From Dyadobacter jejuensis (lineage in GTDB: Bacteria; Bacteroidota; Bacteroidia; Cytophagales; Spirosomataceae): DNA of 64,000 nucleotides. The position numbers were made by a program, and so were the translations under genes. The stretch is from contig NZ_QGDT01000011.1 in assembly GCF_003149085.1 (NCBI RefSeq), positions 62,001 to 126,000 on the forward strand, given 5' to 3'. The notes beneath the pieces were generated by a model that saw only the letters and a program-made list of their open reading frames with translations, was not told the origin of the DNA and did not search any database. Numbering within the stretch: the stretch's first letter is position 1; every line of letters starts with the position of its first letter. This document shows, one piece after another, positions 56,042 to 64,000 of this stretch.

Positions 56042-56132
56042 ATGACTGAAGGCTTTTGGTCAGTCGCTCTTTAATGACCGATTCCCCAAAGAAACGATCA
56101 TTTTTGATATCCTTTAAAATTTCATAGCTCAT
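56042..56132 (-). pseudogene. Truncated yefM fragment joined to AraC remnant
   Basis: Minus-strand codons read MSYEILKDIKNDRFF and RLTKSLQS, matching the middle of the intact antitoxin (YEISKDIKNDRFF, RLTKSLQS) with changes. The frame then runs through the antisense of the AraC fragment. Its ATG overlaps the abiEii stop (ATGA), so it may be translated as a short chimeric peptide of 89 residues, but no function is expected. Confidence 0.8.
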
Positions 56133-56932
56133 AATACTAAACTCTTTAAGTGACGCATTACCTCCCTAACAACTTGATCAAAGTCAGGCAAATCTGGAAT
56201 TTGATCAGCCATAGACGCTTTCCAACGACCCTTATATTGTGGCAATCGCTGTGCAAGTTTGTTATGAAAATCGGTCGAGTCAATATTTTTACTTTCACAT
56301 TTTGCTCTGAATTCAATCGAATATAAAGCATCATCCATTTCATGAATTTCTAATAAATACCAAATGTCGTAAAAGTCTCTTGCTTGCATTCGCTGCATTA
56401 TTGAACGCAACTTTTCGACTAAAACTTCTTCAAGTGGGTAACAGAGCAACAGGTGATCTTCCTGATCTGAGTAACCCAAGAAAGTGCCTTGCAAAACGGG
56501 TTCAAACTGTAATTGCTCGCTTCTTGAAATATCAACTTTCACTCGTTTATTTGCCCCTATTCCTCCTAGTGGTCCGACATAACCAATGTAGAAGTTAATT
56601 CCTCCATCTTCATGTTCACTATTGTCAATGACCTTAAGAGGTATATTGGCTTCTTCTTGAATGTATTCAAAAACTTCAGAGAACCATCCAAAGATATGTT
56701 CATTCGAAATATCATTATCGAGCAAAGTGAAATCAAGGTCTTCCGAAAAACGATAATCTTCGAAATACACCTGCTTCAATGCTGTACCACCTTTAAAAAT
56801 TATGGTTGTTGAAAGCTGTTCATGTTGAGCAATGCCTTGCAGTATCCAGGAAAGGATGTAATCTTTCTCAATCTGCTGATCTCGCACACCAACTTCTCGT
56901 GCTTTTTTTTGTATTTCGCCAGGCTTGATCAT
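56129..56932 (-). CDS. abiEii: AbiEii/AbiGii-family nucleotidyltransferase toxin
   Basis: A 267-residue protein with the AbiEii core: IIFKGGTALKQVYF, RFSEDLDFTLL (acidic metal residues), VKVDISR, and EEVLVEKLRSI with RDFYDIWYLL. Family members are nucleotidyltransferases acting as toxins in type IV toxin-antitoxin and phage-defence systems. The start overlaps the abiEi end by four bases. AT-rich compared with the ilv and leu genes, pointing to gene transfer. Confidence 0.92.
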   Translation of the reverse strand: MIKPGEIQKKAREVGVRDQQIEKDYILSWILQGIAQHEQLSTTIIFKGGTALKQVYFEDYRFSEDLDFTLLDNDISNEHIFGWFSEVFEYIQEEANIPLKVIDNSEHEDGGINFYIGYVGPLGGIGANKRVKVDISRSEQLQFEPVLQGTFLGYSDQEDHLLLCYPLEEVLVEKLRSIMQRMQARDFYDIWYLLEIHEMDDALYSIEFRAKCESKNIDSTDFHNKLAQRLPQYKGRWKASMADQIPDLPDFDQVVREVMRHLKSLVL

Positions 56933-57750
56933 GTGTAGATGGCAGATTTAATGGTTTCAATTTCTAAATTCTGCTGAATACTCCACCGGCTTATCATCTT
57001 GCCTGATTTCGGAAGTTCGGTATCTAGCAGGACGTAAGAAGCTGTTTTCGATTTTTGTAATTTTTTAGTGATGCCCGATTTTATTTCGAGTACTTCAAGA
57101 AGGAATCCTAATCGTTTAATCACAGCTTGTGATTTAAAATGTTCAGTATATTCAAGGAGCCTTTCGAAATTTATTTTGTCCTTAGACGTGTATATTGCCC
57201 TAGCAACTTCAACAATACCTCCTGCATAATCAGGTTTGAATAGACAATCGACAAATGTCTTTTCAAGATCGGAGCACTCCACTTTATTGAAACTATCAAT
57301 CCAAATTTTCTTAGAACCAAAAAAGTGTTTCTCGTTGTGATATATGAATTGAAAAGATGTGTTCTTAATCGTCAGGGCTGATGGCCGCATCTGCTTTGCA
57401 ACTACGATTTGTTCCTTTAAAGAGGGTTGGGTTATCAGATTATGTATTTGTAAAGCAGAATAGTAACCGATGTAATGCTCAACTCCTTTTGTCAAAGGTT
57501 TTGCGATTAAATGCCAGTCAGGCATAAAAGTTTCTGCCTCTTGCTCATAAGGTATGATGTAGTATAATCCTTTTTTTAAGCGCATCAGAAGCCCTCTTTT
57601 TACCATGTCGCTAAGAAGCTCCTTTAAAGCACTATCACTGGAATTAGGTAGGGCTGCCATAGCCTCAGAATAATCAAAACAATCCTTATTCATCTGATTA
57701 AAGAAAGTCAGAATCTCATTTGATTGTGTAGATATTAACTTATGTTTCAT
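56929..57750 (-). CDS. abiEi: AbiEi-family antitoxin/transcriptional repressor
   Basis: A 273-residue protein. N-terminal winged helix (YSEAMAALPNSSDSALKELL, LKKGLYYIIPYEQEAE) binds DNA; the rest matches the AbiEi antitoxin domain (GYYSALQIHNLITQP, KVECSDLEKTFVDCLFKPDY, GGIVEVARAIY). First gene of the abiE operon, with paired palindromes upstream as expected for self-repression. A four-base overlap couples it to abiEii. Confidence 0.9.
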   Translation of the reverse strand: MKHKLISTQSNEILTFFNQMNKDCFDYSEAMAALPNSSDSALKELLSDMVKRGLLMRLKKGLYYIIPYEQEAETFMPDWHLIAKPLTKGVEHYIGYYSALQIHNLITQPSLKEQIVVAKQMRPSALTIKNTSFQFIYHNEKHFFGSKKIWIDSFNKVECSDLEKTFVDCLFKPDYAGGIVEVARAIYTSKDKINFERLLEYTEHFKSQAVIKRLGFLLEVLEIKSGITKKLQKSKTASYVLLDTELPKSGKMISRWSIQQNLEIETIKSAIYT

Positions 57751-57758
57751 AGTTTAAA

Positions 57759-57842
57759 AGTCAGCTATAACCTGACTACAATGATACGAAAAGTAATTAT
57801 AATACTTATTATTCATAGTAAGTATGTCAGCTTTAACCTGAC
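57759..57842 (-). promoter_or_regulatory. Paired operator-like palindromes upstream of abiEi
   Basis: Two near-identical inverted repeats: agtcag-ctataac-ctgact at 57759-57777 and gtcag-ctttaac-ctgac at 57826-57842, extended by gtatg/catac on the second. They start 9 bases upstream of abiEi and are spaced 67 bases. AbiEi proteins are known to bind inverted repeats in their own promoter; this placement fits. Confidence 0.75.
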
Positions 57843-58040
57843 TCATACGATATAAAACATAATTATTTCTGAACGAACGCAGTTAGGATCTTTTGTGAAG
57901 TTTGGGTTTTGTCTTGGCTTGTATGTCTTTGCAAATGTGCCAAATACAGGTTGGCAGAATAATTTTAAAAAATAGGGAGCGGGGGCATTCAGATTGTTTT
58001 AGTCTGTCGCTTTGGTAAACATCTGTTTTAGTTCGGTTAA

Positions 58041-58305
58041 CATCCAATCCATCTTCCCCTATTTTCACTCCCGGGAGGCCCTTAAAAATCATTTCCTGCG
58101 CCTGAAATTCCAGGAACTCCTGTTGCACCTCTTGGAGCTGGAGCCCTCTCAACAGCTACGTTCCATCCTATTATGGACTATATAAGGGGGAAAAAGTCGA
58201 CTTGTCTTTCCTGATGAACAGCTATTACCTCAAGCCGGAAAGCGTGTCGCATTTTATAAAGACCTATAACTAAAAATATGGCAGAACGCCGAAGAGGGGG
58301 TAAGG
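58041..58305 (+). pseudogene. Fragment 3 of the AraC gene with internal deletion
   Basis: Positions 58041-58237 repeat 54782-54976 of the AraC gene with few changes and one inserted base near 58170, then jump to a copy of 55161-55230 (58238-58305). The intervening part (about 185 bases, holding most of the first helix-turn-helix) is missing. It bounds the toxin-antitoxin island on the right. A frame on the opposite strand here is an artefact. Confidence 0.93.
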
Positions 58306-58402
58306 CCAGAGGCTCCCCTGCTAAATATTTGCAGCGTCTTTTCCAATTCCTAGTCGATAACCCTTAATTTTGCATCCTTAATCCGATTATCAAGTATAGC
58401 TT

Positions 58403-58597
58403 ATGTTTGGAAATAAAGAATTTGTGGTGGTGTTGGTGATGCTTCTGACGGCACTCACCGTGGCCGAAATCTATCTTAATCCGGAAGGCACGTCGATCAT
58501 CAGCTCCATAGGCCTTATTCTAATAGCGTTGGTGGTGATTCTATATATTTTGAAAAGAAGAAAAGATGGAGACCCTCTGGACTCCAGAAATCAGTAA
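58403..58597 (+). CDS. Small two-helix membrane protein
   Basis: A 64-residue protein with two hydrophobic segments (FVVVLVMLLTALTVAEIYL and IISSIGLILIALVVILYIL) and a positively charged tail (KRRKDGD). It starts about 100 bases after the AraC fragment, is just upstream of the leu genes, and could be a neighbour gene of unknown role. Confidence 0.65.
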   Translation: MFGNKEFVVVLVMLLTALTVAEIYLNPEGTSIISSIGLILIALVVILYILKRRKDGDPLDSRNQ

Positions 58598-58925
58598 TTG
58601 GGCTAAAGCAAAAGGGGGAATATCCCCCCTCTCCTACGCCACAAGGAGGTATACCTTTGGCAGTCAACCCAATAGGGTTATCATATCCTGCGATTAACCC
58701 TACCTAACCGGGTGGAAACTTCAGCTTTTAGAAATACCCATTCCCGCCCATCATTATACAAAAAACCAAAATCGCTATTTTTTGAGCGTTTTACGTTATA
58801 CTAAATCGCCCAAATATCCGGTTCTTTGTATTGTAAAATCTTGAGGAGCCCAGAAGTCCTCTGCGCTAGTAGAGGGTTAAAGGCTTCTAAAGAGTTTCAA
58901 TTGGCGAAATTTTACCTGAAAAAAT
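58598..58925 (+). other. Leader region upstream of leuC
   Basis: 328 bases without a coding frame. After the membrane-protein stop there is a ggggg/ccccc hairpin near 58615-58630 without a T-run. Before leuC lies a stem tcctct...agagg near 58857-58875. I find no leader peptide with a run of Leu codons and no clear TAnnTTTG box. Confidence 0.5.
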
Positions 58926-60329
58926 ATGAGTAATCAAGCAAGTACCCTGTTCGACAAAGTGTGGGATGCCCACGTTGTCCGTCAGATCCAAGATGGTCCA
59001 GATGTATTTTTCATCGACCGTCATTTTATCCATGAAGTAACGAGCCCAGTAGCCTTTTTAGGCCTTAAAAACCGTGGGCTAGGCGTTATGTACCCCGAGC
59101 GCACCTTTGCGACGGCCGATCATAACACGCCTACGATCAACCAGCACTTGCCGGTACAAGATCCACTTTCGGCCAATCAGCTGAAGGCTTTGGAAGAGAA
59201 CTCCGCGCAATATGGTATTTCTCACTGGGGCTTAGGTCACGCACAAAATGGGATCGTACACGTTGTAGGCCCCGAAAATGGCATTACCCTTCCCGGTATG
59301 ACCATCGTATGTGGCGATTCCCATACCTCTACCCATGGAGCCTTCGGTGCCATTGCCTTTGGTATTGGTACTTCCGAAGTCGAAATGGTGCTTTCCTCAC
59401 AGTGTATCATGCAGCCCAAGCCTAAGAAAATGCGGGTAAGTGTCAATGGTACCTTAGGCAAGGGAGTTACCCCCAAAGACGTAACCTTATATGTTATCTC
59501 ACAGCTAACCACGGCGGGAGCTACGGGTTATTTTGTAGAATATGCAGGCGATGTCTTCGAAAACATGAGCATGGAAGGCCGTATGACCGTATGTAACATG
59601 AGTATCGAAATGGGTGCCCGGGGTGGTATGATCGCTCCCGATGAAACGACCTTCAACTACATCAATGGCCGCGAGTTCGCTCCTAAAGGAGAGAAATGGG
59701 ATGAAGCCTTGGCGTACTGGAAAACCCTTAAGACCGACGAAGGAGCCACCTTCGACAAAGAATATACCTTCGACGCCGCCGACATAGAGCCGATGATCAC
59801 CTTCGGTACTAACCCGGGTATGGGACAAGGGATTTCTCAAAATATCCCTTCGGGAGAGAACCTTGGCAGCGGAAAGGCAACCTACGAAAAGTCTTTGAAC
59901 TATATGGGCTTCCATGAAAAAGACTCCATGCTAGGAAAGAAAATCGACTACGTGTTTATCGGTAGCTGTACCAATGGCCGTATCGAAGATTTCCGTGCCT
60001 TCGCCTCCATCGTAAAAGGCCGCAAAAAAGCCGACCATGTAACGGCCTGGATCGTTCCTGGCTCCCATGTGGTAGAAGCACAGATCAAAGAAGAAGGAAT
60101 TTTGGACATCCTTACGGAGGCCGGTTTCTCACTTCGTCAGCCAGGTTGCTCGGCATGCCTAGCGATGAACGACGACAAGATTCCCGCTGGCAAATATGCC
60201 GTAAGTACGTCGAACCGGAACTTCGAAGGTCGCCAAGGCCCCGGAGCCCGCACCCTATTGGCCAGCCCATTGGTAGCCGCCGCAGCAGCAGTAACCGGTG
60301 TCGTAACGGACCCAAGGGAGTTGATGTAG
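58926..60329 (+). CDS. leuC: 3-isopropylmalate dehydratase, large subunit
   Basis: A 467-residue aconitase-family enzyme of leucine synthesis. Fe-S cluster Cys residues in FIGSCTNGR and [10 protein letters not shown]; substrate motifs [20 protein letters not shown] and [17 protein letters not shown]. It partners with LeuD, whose gene is separated from it by an inserted four-helix-bundle gene and heptamer repeats. Confidence 0.97.
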   Translation: MSNQASTLFDKVWDAHVVRQIQDGPDVFFIDRHFIHEVTSPVAFLGLKNRGLGVMYPERTFATADHNTPTINQHLPVQDPLSANQLKALEENSAQYGISHWGLGHAQNGIVHVVGPENGITLPGMTIVCGDSHTSTHGAFGAIAFGIGTSEVEMVLSSQCIMQPKPKKMRVSVNGTLGKGVTPKDVTLYVISQLTTAGATGYFVEYAGDVFENMSMEGRMTVCNMSIEMGARGGMIAPDETTFNYINGREFAPKGEKWDEALAYWKTLKTDEGATFDKEYTFDAADIEPMITFGTNPGMGQGISQNIPSGENLGSGKATYEKSLNYMGFHEKDSMLGKKIDYVFIGSCTNGRIEDFRAFASIVKGRKKADHVTAWIVPGSHVVEAQIKEEGILDILTEAGFSLRQPGCSACLAMNDDKIPAGKYAVSTSNRNFEGRQGPGARTLLASPLVAAAAAVTGVVTDPRELM

Positions 60330-60374
60330 CGGCTGTCGGCCAACGGCCGTCGGCATTCGGCAGAGAGTAGTCGG
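60330..60374. repeat. Heptamer-phased repeats after leuC
   Basis: Starting on the base after the leuC stop codon, five 7-base units of the type CGGCNNN follow in step (60330-60364), then less regular units. This is the same phase as in the array at 38.5 kb. Confidence 0.7.
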
Positions 60375-60427
60375 ATCGGCAGGAAAATTGGTAATATGAG
60401 AGTAGAAATCTTTTAATTCCCTTTCCG

Positions 60428-60787
60428 ATGAGAGATTTTAGGAAATACAGTGTTTGGGAACAGAGTCATAATCTGGTACTTAAAGTTTACATCCTTACCA
60501 ATAAATTCCCAAATGATGAAAGGTTTGGACTAACCTCTCAAATAAGAAGGGCTGCAACCTCGATTCCGACGAATATTTGCGAAGGCTGTGCGAAAATAAG
60601 TGAAAAGGAATTCGCTAGGTATCTAGGTATCTCTTTTGGTTCTTGCCAAGAAGTGGAATATCTTATCTATTTGGCTAAAGACCTAGGATACCTATCAATG
60701 GAAATTTACGACACCTTTCAAGTAGAAATTGTGTCGATAAAGAAGCAATTATATCAATTAATAAAAACATTAAACGCTGTAGACTAA
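60428..60787 (+). CDS. Four-helix-bundle protein (23S rRNA intervening-sequence type)
   Basis: A 119-residue protein. FRKYSVWEQSHNLVLKVYIL, PNDERFGLTSQIRRAATSIPTN, CEGCAKISEKEFARYLGIS and FGSCQEVEYLIYLAKDLGYL match the S23/IVP family, first found inside 23S rRNA intervening sequences and related to the accessory protein Avd of diversity-generating retroelements. Its role is unknown. It sits between leuC and leuD, with heptamer repeats on both sides, which is unusual for an operon and suggests a mobile unit. Confidence 0.88.
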   Translation: MRDFRKYSVWEQSHNLVLKVYILTNKFPNDERFGLTSQIRRAATSIPTNICEGCAKISEKEFARYLGISFGSCQEVEYLIYLAKDLGYLSMEIYDTFQVEIVSIKKQLYQLIKTLNAVD

Positions 60788-60788
60788 C

Positions 60789-60830
60789 AGCTAAGCGGTT
60801 GAAAGCCGAGAGCCGTTAGCCGAAAGCCCA
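60789..60830. repeat. Heptamer-phased repeats before leuD
   Basis: Six 7-base units of the type AGCCGNN/CGGTTGA fill the whole gap between the four-helix-bundle gene and leuD, from one base after the stop codon to five bases before the next ATG. Confidence 0.7.
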
Positions 60831-60835
60831 AATAT

Positions 60836-61432
60836 ATGGCTTACGACAAATTCACAATACTTAAAAGTACGGCGGTGCCACTTCCTATCGAAAACGTGGA
60901 TACCGACCAGATCATCCCGGCTCGTTTCTTGAAAGCCACCAAGCGCGAAGGCTTTGGGGACAACCTATTTAGAGACTGGCGCTATAATGGCGACGATACC
61001 CCTAAGGAGGATTTCGTGTTGAACAACCCAATATATACGGGGAAAATCCTCGTTGGAGGCCACAACTTCGGTAGCGGATCCAGCAGGGAGCATGCCGCTT
61101 GGGCTATCTATGACTATGGGTTCCGCTGTGTGGTATCGAGCTTCTTTGCCGATATCTTCAAAGGCAACTCCCTAAACATCGGTATACTGCCCGTACAGGT
61201 GAGTCCCGAGTTTCTGGATAAAATTTTCCAGGCTATCGAAGCCGATCCAAAAGCGGAGCTGGAGGTGAACTTGGAGCAGCAGAAGATCACTATCCTAGCC
61301 ACCGGAGAGTCCGAGTCCTTCGATATCAACACCTACAAGAAGCATAATATGACCAACGGTTTCGATGATATCGACTATCTACAGTCAATGAAGGAGGAAA
61401 TCAGTCAGTTCGAAGCAAAAAGAATTTATTAA
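60836..61432 (+). CDS. leuD: 3-isopropylmalate dehydratase, small subunit
   Basis: A 198-residue swivel-domain subunit working with Leu[42 protein letters not shown] and [20 protein letters not shown] are the family motifs. Length is normal. It follows heptamer repeats rather than leuC directly. Confidence 0.96.
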   Translation: MAYDKFTILKSTAVPLPIENVDTDQIIPARFLKATKREGFGDNLFRDWRYNGDDTPKEDFVLNNPIYTGKILVGGHNFGSGSSREHAAWAIYDYGFRCVVSSFFADIFKGNSLNIGILPVQVSPEFLDKIFQAIEADPKAELEVNLEQQKITILATGESESFDINTYKKHNMTNGFDDIDYLQSMKEEISQFEAKRIY

Positions 61433-61434
61433 TA

Positions 61435-61512
61435 GGCTATCAGCTTTCGGCTTTCGGCGTGTCGGTTCTGAACCAACGAGTGCCGAAAGCCGGCGGCCGA
61501 CGGCCGGCAGTC
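61435..61512. repeat. Heptamer-phased repeats and inverted repeat after leuD
   Basis: Heptamers of the type GGCTTTC run from 61435 and of the type AAGCCGG from 61480 to the next gene. The two halves are complementary: cggctttcggc near 61448 pairs with gccgaaagccg near 61482 over 11 bases with a 23-base loop. Confidence 0.7.
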
Positions 61513-61514
61513 TT

Positions 61515-63032
61515 ATGAGTATACGCTATATTGAAATCATGGACACGACCCTGCGCGATGGGGAACAAACCAGCGCCGTGTCCTTTTCGGCATCCGAGAA
61601 GTTAACGATCGCCCAACTCCTGCTTCAGGAGGTGAAGGTGGATCGTATAGAAGTCGCCTCTGCCAGGGTATCGGAAGGGGAGTTTGAGGCGGTAAAGAAG
61701 ATTACTAATTGGGCCAAAGCCAACGGCTATCTCGATAAGATAGAAGTGCTCACATTTGTAGACGGCAACCAGTCTATCGAATGGATGCTCGGTGCCGGAG
61801 CCAAAGTCATGAATCTGCTGACCAAGGGGTCGTTGAATCATTTAAAATATCAACTCAAAAAGACTCCTGAAGAGCATTTTGCCGATATCGCGAAGGTAAT
61901 CGCCCAGGCGCAGTCGCATGAAATAGCCTGCAATGTGTATCTGGAAGACTGGAGTAATGGCATGCGCAACTCCCCGGAGTATGTGTATGAGGCCTTGGAT
62001 TTCCTGACCACCCAACCCGTGAAGCGGATTTTGCTCCCCGATACCTTGGGCGTATTGACTCCCAAAGAGTCTTACGAATATACCAAGGCCGTAGTGGACC
62101 GCTATCCTGGTACCCATTTCGAATTCCATGCCCATAACGACTACGACCTCAGCACGGCCAATGTGATGGAGGCGATCAGGGCGGGAGCACATGGGCTGCA
62201 TGTGACCGTCAATGGAATGGGGGAAAGAGCCGGGAATGCCCCTTTGGCCAGCGCAATAGCGGTGATCAAGGATTTTATGCCCGAAATCGAAACTTCTGTC
62301 GTCGAGAAATCCCTTTATTCGATCAGCAAACTTATAGAGAACTTCTCGGGTATACGCATTCCTTCCAACAAGCCCATTACCGGCGAAAGTGTCTTTACCC
62401 AAACGGCGGGAATCCATGCCGATGGCGACAAGAAAAACAACCTCTATTTCAGCAAACTGATGCCGGAGCGGTTTGGACGCCTGCGCCTATATGCCTTAGG
62501 AAAGACCTCCGGAAAGGCTAATATAGAAAACAACCTAAAGGACCTGGGCATCACCCTCACCGACATTGACCTTAAGAAAGTCACTCAACGAATCATAGAG
62601 CTGGGGGACAAAAAAGAGGTAGTGACCCCAGAAGACCTCCCCTATATCATTTCCGATGTGCTCGACAGCAGCGCTATCGAGGAGAAGGTGGTCGTTCAAA
62701 ATTACGTGCTTACACATTCTAAAAACCTTAAGCCCTCGGCAACGGTCCAGATCAGCTTTGGAGAGGAGCTATTTGAAGAGATCGCGCAAGGCGACGGGCA
62801 GTACGACGCCTTTATGAATGCGGTTAAAAAAGTATATAGCAAAAAATGTATCGAACTCCCCATGCTGCTAGACTACGCAGTGCGCATACCGCCAGGAGGA
62901 AATACCGATGCCCTTTGCGAGACCATCATTACCTGGAGCATCAAAGGCAAGGAGACCAAGACCCGCGGGTTAGACTCCGACCAGACGGTGTCGGCCATTA
63001 AGGCCACCCAGAAAATGCTCAATATTATTTAA
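61515..63032 (+). CDS. Isopropylmalate/citramalate synthase family enzyme (LeuA or CimA type)
   Basis: A 505-residue aldolase-like enzyme with a C-terminal regulatory domain. IEIMDTTLRDGEQTSAVSFS (catalytic Arg-Asp), DTLGVLTPKE, HFEFHAHNDYDLSTANVMEAI (metal-binding HxH) and NGMGERAGNAPLAS mark the LeuA/CimA superfamily; from about residue 370 a LeuA-type allosteric domain follows (SATVQISFGEELFEE, VRIPPGGNTDALCETII). Its place between leuD and leuB favours a role in leucine synthesis (acetyl-CoA plus 2-oxoisovalerate), but its N-terminal part is closer in feel to the separate group that includes citramalate synthases. The substrate is therefore open. Confidence 0.85.
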   Translation: MSIRYIEIMDTTLRDGEQTSAVSFSASEKLTIAQLLLQEVKVDRIEVASARVSEGEFEAVKKITNWAKANGYLDKIEVLTFVDGNQSIEWMLGAGAKVMNLLTKGSLNHLKYQLKKTPEEHFADIAKVIAQAQSHEIACNVYLEDWSNGMRNSPEYVYEALDFLTTQPVKRILLPDTLGVLTPKESYEYTKAVVDRYPGTHFEFHAHNDYDLSTANVMEAIRAGAHGLHVTVNGMGERAGNAPLASAIAVIKDFMPEIETSVVEKSLYSISKLIENFSGIRIPSNKPITGESVFTQTAGIHADGDKKNNLYFSKLMPERFGRLRLYALGKTSGKANIENNLKDLGITLTDIDLKKVTQRIIELGDKKEVVTPEDLPYIISDVLDSSAIEEKVVVQNYVLTHSKNLKPSATVQISFGEELFEEIAQGDGQYDAFMNAVKKVYSKKCIELPMLLDYAVRIPPGGNTDALCETIITWSIKGKETKTRGLDSDQTVSAIKATQKMLNII

Positions 63033-63090
63033 ATTTGGGATTCCCCAATATTAACGTTCACGACCAACCAGTATCTATTTAGAATAAAAA

Positions 63091-64000
63091 ATGAAAAAAC
63101 ACATATTAATCGTACCCGGCGACGGTATCGGACAAGAAGTAACGGCAGTAGGTAAGAAAGTTTTAGAAAGAATTGCCGAAAAATTCAATCATGAGTTTAC
63201 ATACGACGAGGCCCTCATAGGCCATGTAGCCATAGAAGCCACCGGCAACCCGCTACCCGATGAGACCCTAGAAAAAATGCGCGCTTCAGACGCCGTTTTA
63301 TTCGGTGCGGTAGGGCATCCCAAATACGATAACGACCCTTCGGCTAAGGTACGCCCCGAACAAGGACTACTAAAAATGCGCAAGGAACTAGGCTTATACG
63401 CTAACCTACGCCCTATTAAATTGTTCGATGAGTTGCTAAGCGCCTCTTCCATCAAGCCTGAAATCCTAAAAGGATCGGACATACTATTCTTTAGAGAGCT
63501 AACTGGCGATATCTACTTTGGAGAAAAAGGTCGCAAGAACGATGGAGATACCGCTTACGACATAGCCGAATACAGCAAATATGAGGTAGAGCGCATTGCT
63601 CGACGTGCATTTGAAGCCGCCATGACCCGCGGCAAGCGTCTGTGCTCAGTTGACAAAGCGAATGTTTTAGAATCGAGCCGCCTTTGGAGAGAAGTGGTTC
63701 AGGCCATCGCTCCCGAATATCCTGAGGTTACCGTAGAGCATATCTTTGTGGATGCCGCCGCCATGATGCTCATCAAGGACCCTAAGCGTTTCGACGTAGT
63801 GGTAACTGCCAACCTATTTGGCGATATCCTTACCGACGAAGCCAGCCAAATAGCCGGCTCCATGGGCATGCTTGCCTCGGCATCGGTAGGCGACAGCACG
63901 GGAGTTTATGAACCGATCCACGGCTCGGCACACGACATTACCGGCAAAGGAGTGGCTAACCCCTTAGCTTCAGTGCTTTCGGCTGCCTTACTATTAGATA
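63091..64000 (+). CDS. leuB: 3-isopropylmalate dehydrogenase (partial, runs off the window)
   Basis: Start ATG at 63091; 303 codons are visible and the gene continues beyond the window. MKKHILIVPGDGIGQEVTAV is the dehydrogenase start; RPEQGLLKMRKELGLYANLRP contains the substrate-binding Arg residues; TGDIYFGEKG, SVDKANVLESSRLWREVV and DAAAMMLIKDPKRFD (metal-binding Asp) follow, with the later PIHGSAHDITGKG NAD site. It oxidises 3-isopropylmalate, completing the leu path here. Confidence 0.96.
   Translation, partial: MKKHILIVPGDGIGQEVTAVGKKVLERIAEKFNHEFTYDEALIGHVAIEATGNPLPDETLEKMRASDAVLFGAVGHPKYDNDPSAKVRPEQGLLKMRKELGLYANLRPIKLFDELLSASSIKPEILKGSDILFFRELTGDIYFGEKGRKNDGDTAYDIAEYSKYEVERIARRAFEAAMTRGKRLCSVDKANVLESSRLWREVVQAIAPEYPEVTVEHIFVDAAAMMLIKDPKRFDVVVTANLFGDILTDEASQIAGSMGMLASASVGDSTGVYEPIHGSAHDITGKGVANPLASVLSAALLLD

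Noticed and set aside
57883..58152. 89-codon minus-strand frame
   Set aside because: It is antisense to the AraC gene fragment and its start half matches the same artefact frame seen antisense to the intact gene.
58598..58925. Leucine leader peptide and attenuator before leuC
   Set aside because: No ATG-led frame with Leu codons and no hairpin followed by a T-run is present, unlike the ilvD leader.

Overview
The window looks like chromosomal DNA of a member of the Bacteroidota, most likely a free-living Cytophagales-type bacterium. The evidence is a GldJ gliding lipoprotein, a PorP/SprF protein, secreted proteins with type IX secretion (T9SS) sorting domains of both A and B type, several promoters of the Bacteroidota form TAnnTTTG, few Shine-Dalgarno sites, and many lipoproteins. 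I cannot name the genus. I found no rRNA, tRNA, CRISPR array or transposase.

Layout. 0-14 kb: housekeeping and surface genes (acyltransferase, kinase-fold protein, HAD phosphatase, YifB/ComM ATPase, sulfatase, FabI, alpha/beta hydrolase, response regulator, HemB, M28 peptidase), with a 113-bp tandem repeat at the left end and a probable small RNA gene near 10.25 kb. 14-31 kb: secreted and envelope genes (DPP-IV, a large T9SS metalloprotease, TonB-domain protein, LpxH-like phosphoesterase plus glycosyltransferase), an ECF sigma / membrane anti-sigma-like barrel / serpin operon, a secreted barnase-type RNase beside a barstar-type inhibitor, and PnuC. 31-47 kb: Mfd, GldJ, ComF, PyrC, Nudix, RuvB, a type-B T9SS protein divergent from PorP/SprF, a NIPSNAP protein, a dehydrogenase and MurQ. 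47.5-64 kb: a branched-chain amino acid cluster, ilvD-ilvB-ilvN-ilvC-ilvA and then leuC-leuD-leuA/cimA-like-leuB, split at 55.2-58.3 kb by an AT-rich toxin-antitoxin island (YefM/YoeB and AbiEi/AbiEii) bounded by broken copies of the 3' end of an AraC-family gene.

The strongest non-gene signals are three. First, the leader before ilvD encodes a 14-residue peptide rich in Ile, Leu and Val, followed by mutually exclusive hairpins, the layout of a transcription attenuator. Second, a family of degenerate intergenic repeats is phased in 7-base steps. The largest array (38.54-39.22 kb) has units of 51, 51, 65, 86, 100 and 114 bases, each 51 plus a multiple of 7, and related heptamer runs lie at 13.9 kb and at three junctions of the leu genes. 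Third, three copies of the AraC gene tail mark the edges and middle of the toxin-antitoxin island, recording how it was assembled.

Functionally, the ilv and leu genes together supply most of the path from threonine and pyruvate to Ile, Val and Leu (the transaminase is not in the window). The T9SS genes suggest a gliding or surface-digesting lifestyle. Start codons were moved inward where the longest frame began with TTG or GTG and a better ATG with a signal peptide or domain start followed.
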